From contig QIGM01000075.1 in the NCBI GenBank assembly GCA_003230795.1, positions 1 through 5,831 of the forward strand: DNA of 5,831 nt, given 5' to 3'. Position 1 is the stretch's first letter; each line of letters starts with the position of its first letter. The DNA is from a bacterium (lineage in GTDB: Bacteria; Bdellovibrionota_C; UBA2361; SZUA-149). Of the stretch, positions 5,650-5,831 are shown in pieces. The notes under the pieces are model-generated. The model saw nothing but the letters and a program-made list of their open reading frames with translations, was not told the DNA's origin and searched no databases. A program made the translations under genes and the position numbers.

Positions 5650-5831
5650 ATGAGCATCGAAGCACACGCACTCGCAGATCTCTACTCGCATGTCTCCTAT
5701 CCGTTCACCGTTGAGAGTGGGGAAGGAATGACTGTCACCGATGAGGACGGTAAGCAGTACGTCGATTTTTATGGCGGACATTGTGTGTGCTCTCTTGGGC
5801 ATAGCCCGAAAAAAGTGGTGGATGCACTTAC
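5650..5831 (+). CDS. argD: Acetylornithine aminotransferase, N-terminal fragment (cut by window edge)
   Basis: ATG at 5650 opens a frame of 60 complete codons that runs off the right edge. AAGGA at 5638-5642 sits 7 nt before it. The translation begins MSIEAHALADLYSHVSY and continues with GEGMTVTDEDGKQYVDFYGG and SLGHSPKKVVDAL. This is the N-terminal pattern of PLP-dependent class III aminotransferases (G-G-x-DxxGxxYlDf...GxxvxxLGH). The Schiff-base lysine and most of the fold lie outside the window, so the family is clear but the exact substrate rests on context. Position directly after argC supports ArgD, which converts N-acetylglutamate semialdehyde to N-acetylornithine using glutamate. The arginine succinyltransferase-pathway homologue AstC and ornithine aminotransferase are alternatives but less likely beside argC and argR. 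Confidence 0.87.
   Translation, partial: MSIEAHALADLYSHVSYPFTVESGEGMTVTDEDGKQYVDFYGGHCVCSLGHSPKKVVDAL

Overview
The window looks like ordinary bacterial chromosome, with dense genes, short gaps, recognisable ribosome binding sites, and a base composition near 50% GC by eye. The organism cannot be fixed from this sequence. The divergent glucuronate isomerase, the KDG kinase subtype and the argR-argC-argD order are compatible with an environmental lineage such as Acidobacteriota or a similar phylum, but this is a weak inference. I see no insertion sequence, phage gene, CRISPR array, tRNA or rRNA.

Left part (1-3806) is a sugar-acid block. It opens with the C-terminal portion of a plus-strand glucuronate/uronate isomerase (uxaC-like) that is cut by the left edge and ends at a textbook intrinsic terminator (1006-1043). 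Facing it on the minus strand are kdgK (2-keto-3-deoxygluconate kinase, 2724-3806) and then gnd (6-phosphogluconate dehydrogenase, 1179-2636). These two probably form one transcript. The 87-bp kdgK-gnd gap holds three tandem copies of a 15-bp unit, and gnd ends inside a hairpin, one arm of which is tandemly duplicated. Functionally the block links uronate entry (isomerase), phosphorylation of KDG to KDPG (kinase) and oxidative decarboxylation of 6-phosphogluconate (dehydrogenase).

Centre (3807-4100) is a 294-bp divergent intergenic region. Its right end carries a plausible sigma70-type promoter for argR. A perfect 16-bp palindrome closely resembling an ARG box lies on the -10 region, and a second, imperfect box overlaps the argR start codon. 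Together these suggest arginine-dependent autoregulation.

Right part (4101-5831) is an arginine biosynthesis operon on the plus strand: argR (repressor), argC (N-acetyl-gamma-glutamyl-phosphate reductase) and the start of argD (acetylornithine aminotransferase, cut by the right edge). The gaps of 28 and 21 nt imply co-transcription. ArgC and ArgD catalyse consecutive steps, and ArgR would repress the whole unit when arginine is plentiful.

I found no previously undescribed system. The points worth a second look are regulatory and small-scale: the ARG-box pair, the 15-bp triplet repeat, and the duplicated terminator arm.
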